Positions 22,877 through 22,953 of a stretch of 22,953 nt of DNA are shown piece after piece. The notes under the pieces were generated by a model. The model was given only the letters and a program-made list of their open reading frames with translations. It searched no databases and had not been told where the DNA came from. Position 1 is the first letter of the stretch. Each line of letters opens with the position of its first letter. The stretch is taken from the NCBI GenBank assembly GCA_002343455.1, contig DDSR01000113.1, positions 4,666-27,618 of the forward strand, in the 5' to 3' direction. Position numbers and translations under genes: made by a program. The stretch comes from Deltaproteobacteria bacterium UBA2385 (lineage in GTDB: Bacteria > Myxococcota_A > UBA796 > UBA2385).

Positions 22877-22953
22877 GGGGAGATGCCCGAGTGGCCAAAG
22901 GGAACGGGCTGTAAACCCGTCGGCATCCGCCTTCGGTGGTTCGAATCCACCTC
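22877..22953 (+). tRNA. tRNA-Tyr (anticodon GUA), cut by the window end
   Basis: Acceptor GGGGAGA, anticodon stem ACGGG with CCCGT and loop CTGTAAA give anticodon GTA at 22911-22913. A long variable arm, as expected for Tyr, precedes T arm GGTGG-TTCGAAT-CCACC. The sequence stops two bases into the 3' acceptor strand. Bases 22823-22876 between the two tRNAs hold no gene. Confidence 0.94.

Overview
This is a GC-rich (roughly 70% by eye) chromosomal segment with tightly packed genes. No stretch longer than about 165 bases lacks a gene. The coding style suggests a delta-proteobacterial lineage, most likely Myxococcota. Pointers are many lipoproteins with Gly/Asp or Asp-Thr/Asp-Ser linkers, a Wza/BY-kinase/Wzi export set, GTG and TTG starts, and short overlaps between genes. 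The placement is inferred from style; there is no rRNA or marker gene to prove it.

Left part (1-8023, minus strand): an exopolysaccharide operon. In transcription order it holds a Wza-type outer-membrane export lipoprotein, a polyprenyl-phosphate sugar-1-phosphate transferase, a MurJ/MviN-type flippase, an O-antigen ligase/polymerase-type membrane protein, a GT4 glycosyltransferase and a B12-dependent-type radical SAM enzyme. These genes overlap or lie within 16 bases of each other. A small lipoprotein with an Asp-Thr/Asp-Ser repeat follows and runs off the window edge.

Middle part (8188-13577): the divergent partner of that operon. A Wzc-like co-polymerase/tyrosine autokinase overlaps a HEAT-repeat protein by an ATGA junction. 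A convergent unrecognised envelope protein and a divergent Wzi-like outer-membrane capsule protein follow. Together these supply initiation, flipping, polymerisation, kinase control, export and surface attachment of a Wzy-type polysaccharide, with only one dedicated glycosyltransferase.

Right part (13644-22665, plus strand): a run of envelope genes. Two adjacent alkaline-phosphatase-superfamily proteins come first, then a large secreted M30-peptidase-like lipoprotein, an apparently intact M50 (site-2) membrane protease and a secreted protein of unknown function. The first three have recognisable folds but lack key catalytic residues. The second AlkP-like protein has lost its nucleophile and metal ligands, and the M30-like protein has lost HExxH. 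This run of predicted pseudoenzymes next to a live intramembrane protease is the most unusual part of the window.

Right edge: a good sigma70-type promoter precedes tRNA-Thr(UGU) and a tRNA-Tyr(GUA) cut by the window end. This is the start of the conserved Thr-Tyr-Gly-Thr-tuf arrangement known from many bacteria, so tuf, secE and nusG may lie just outside.
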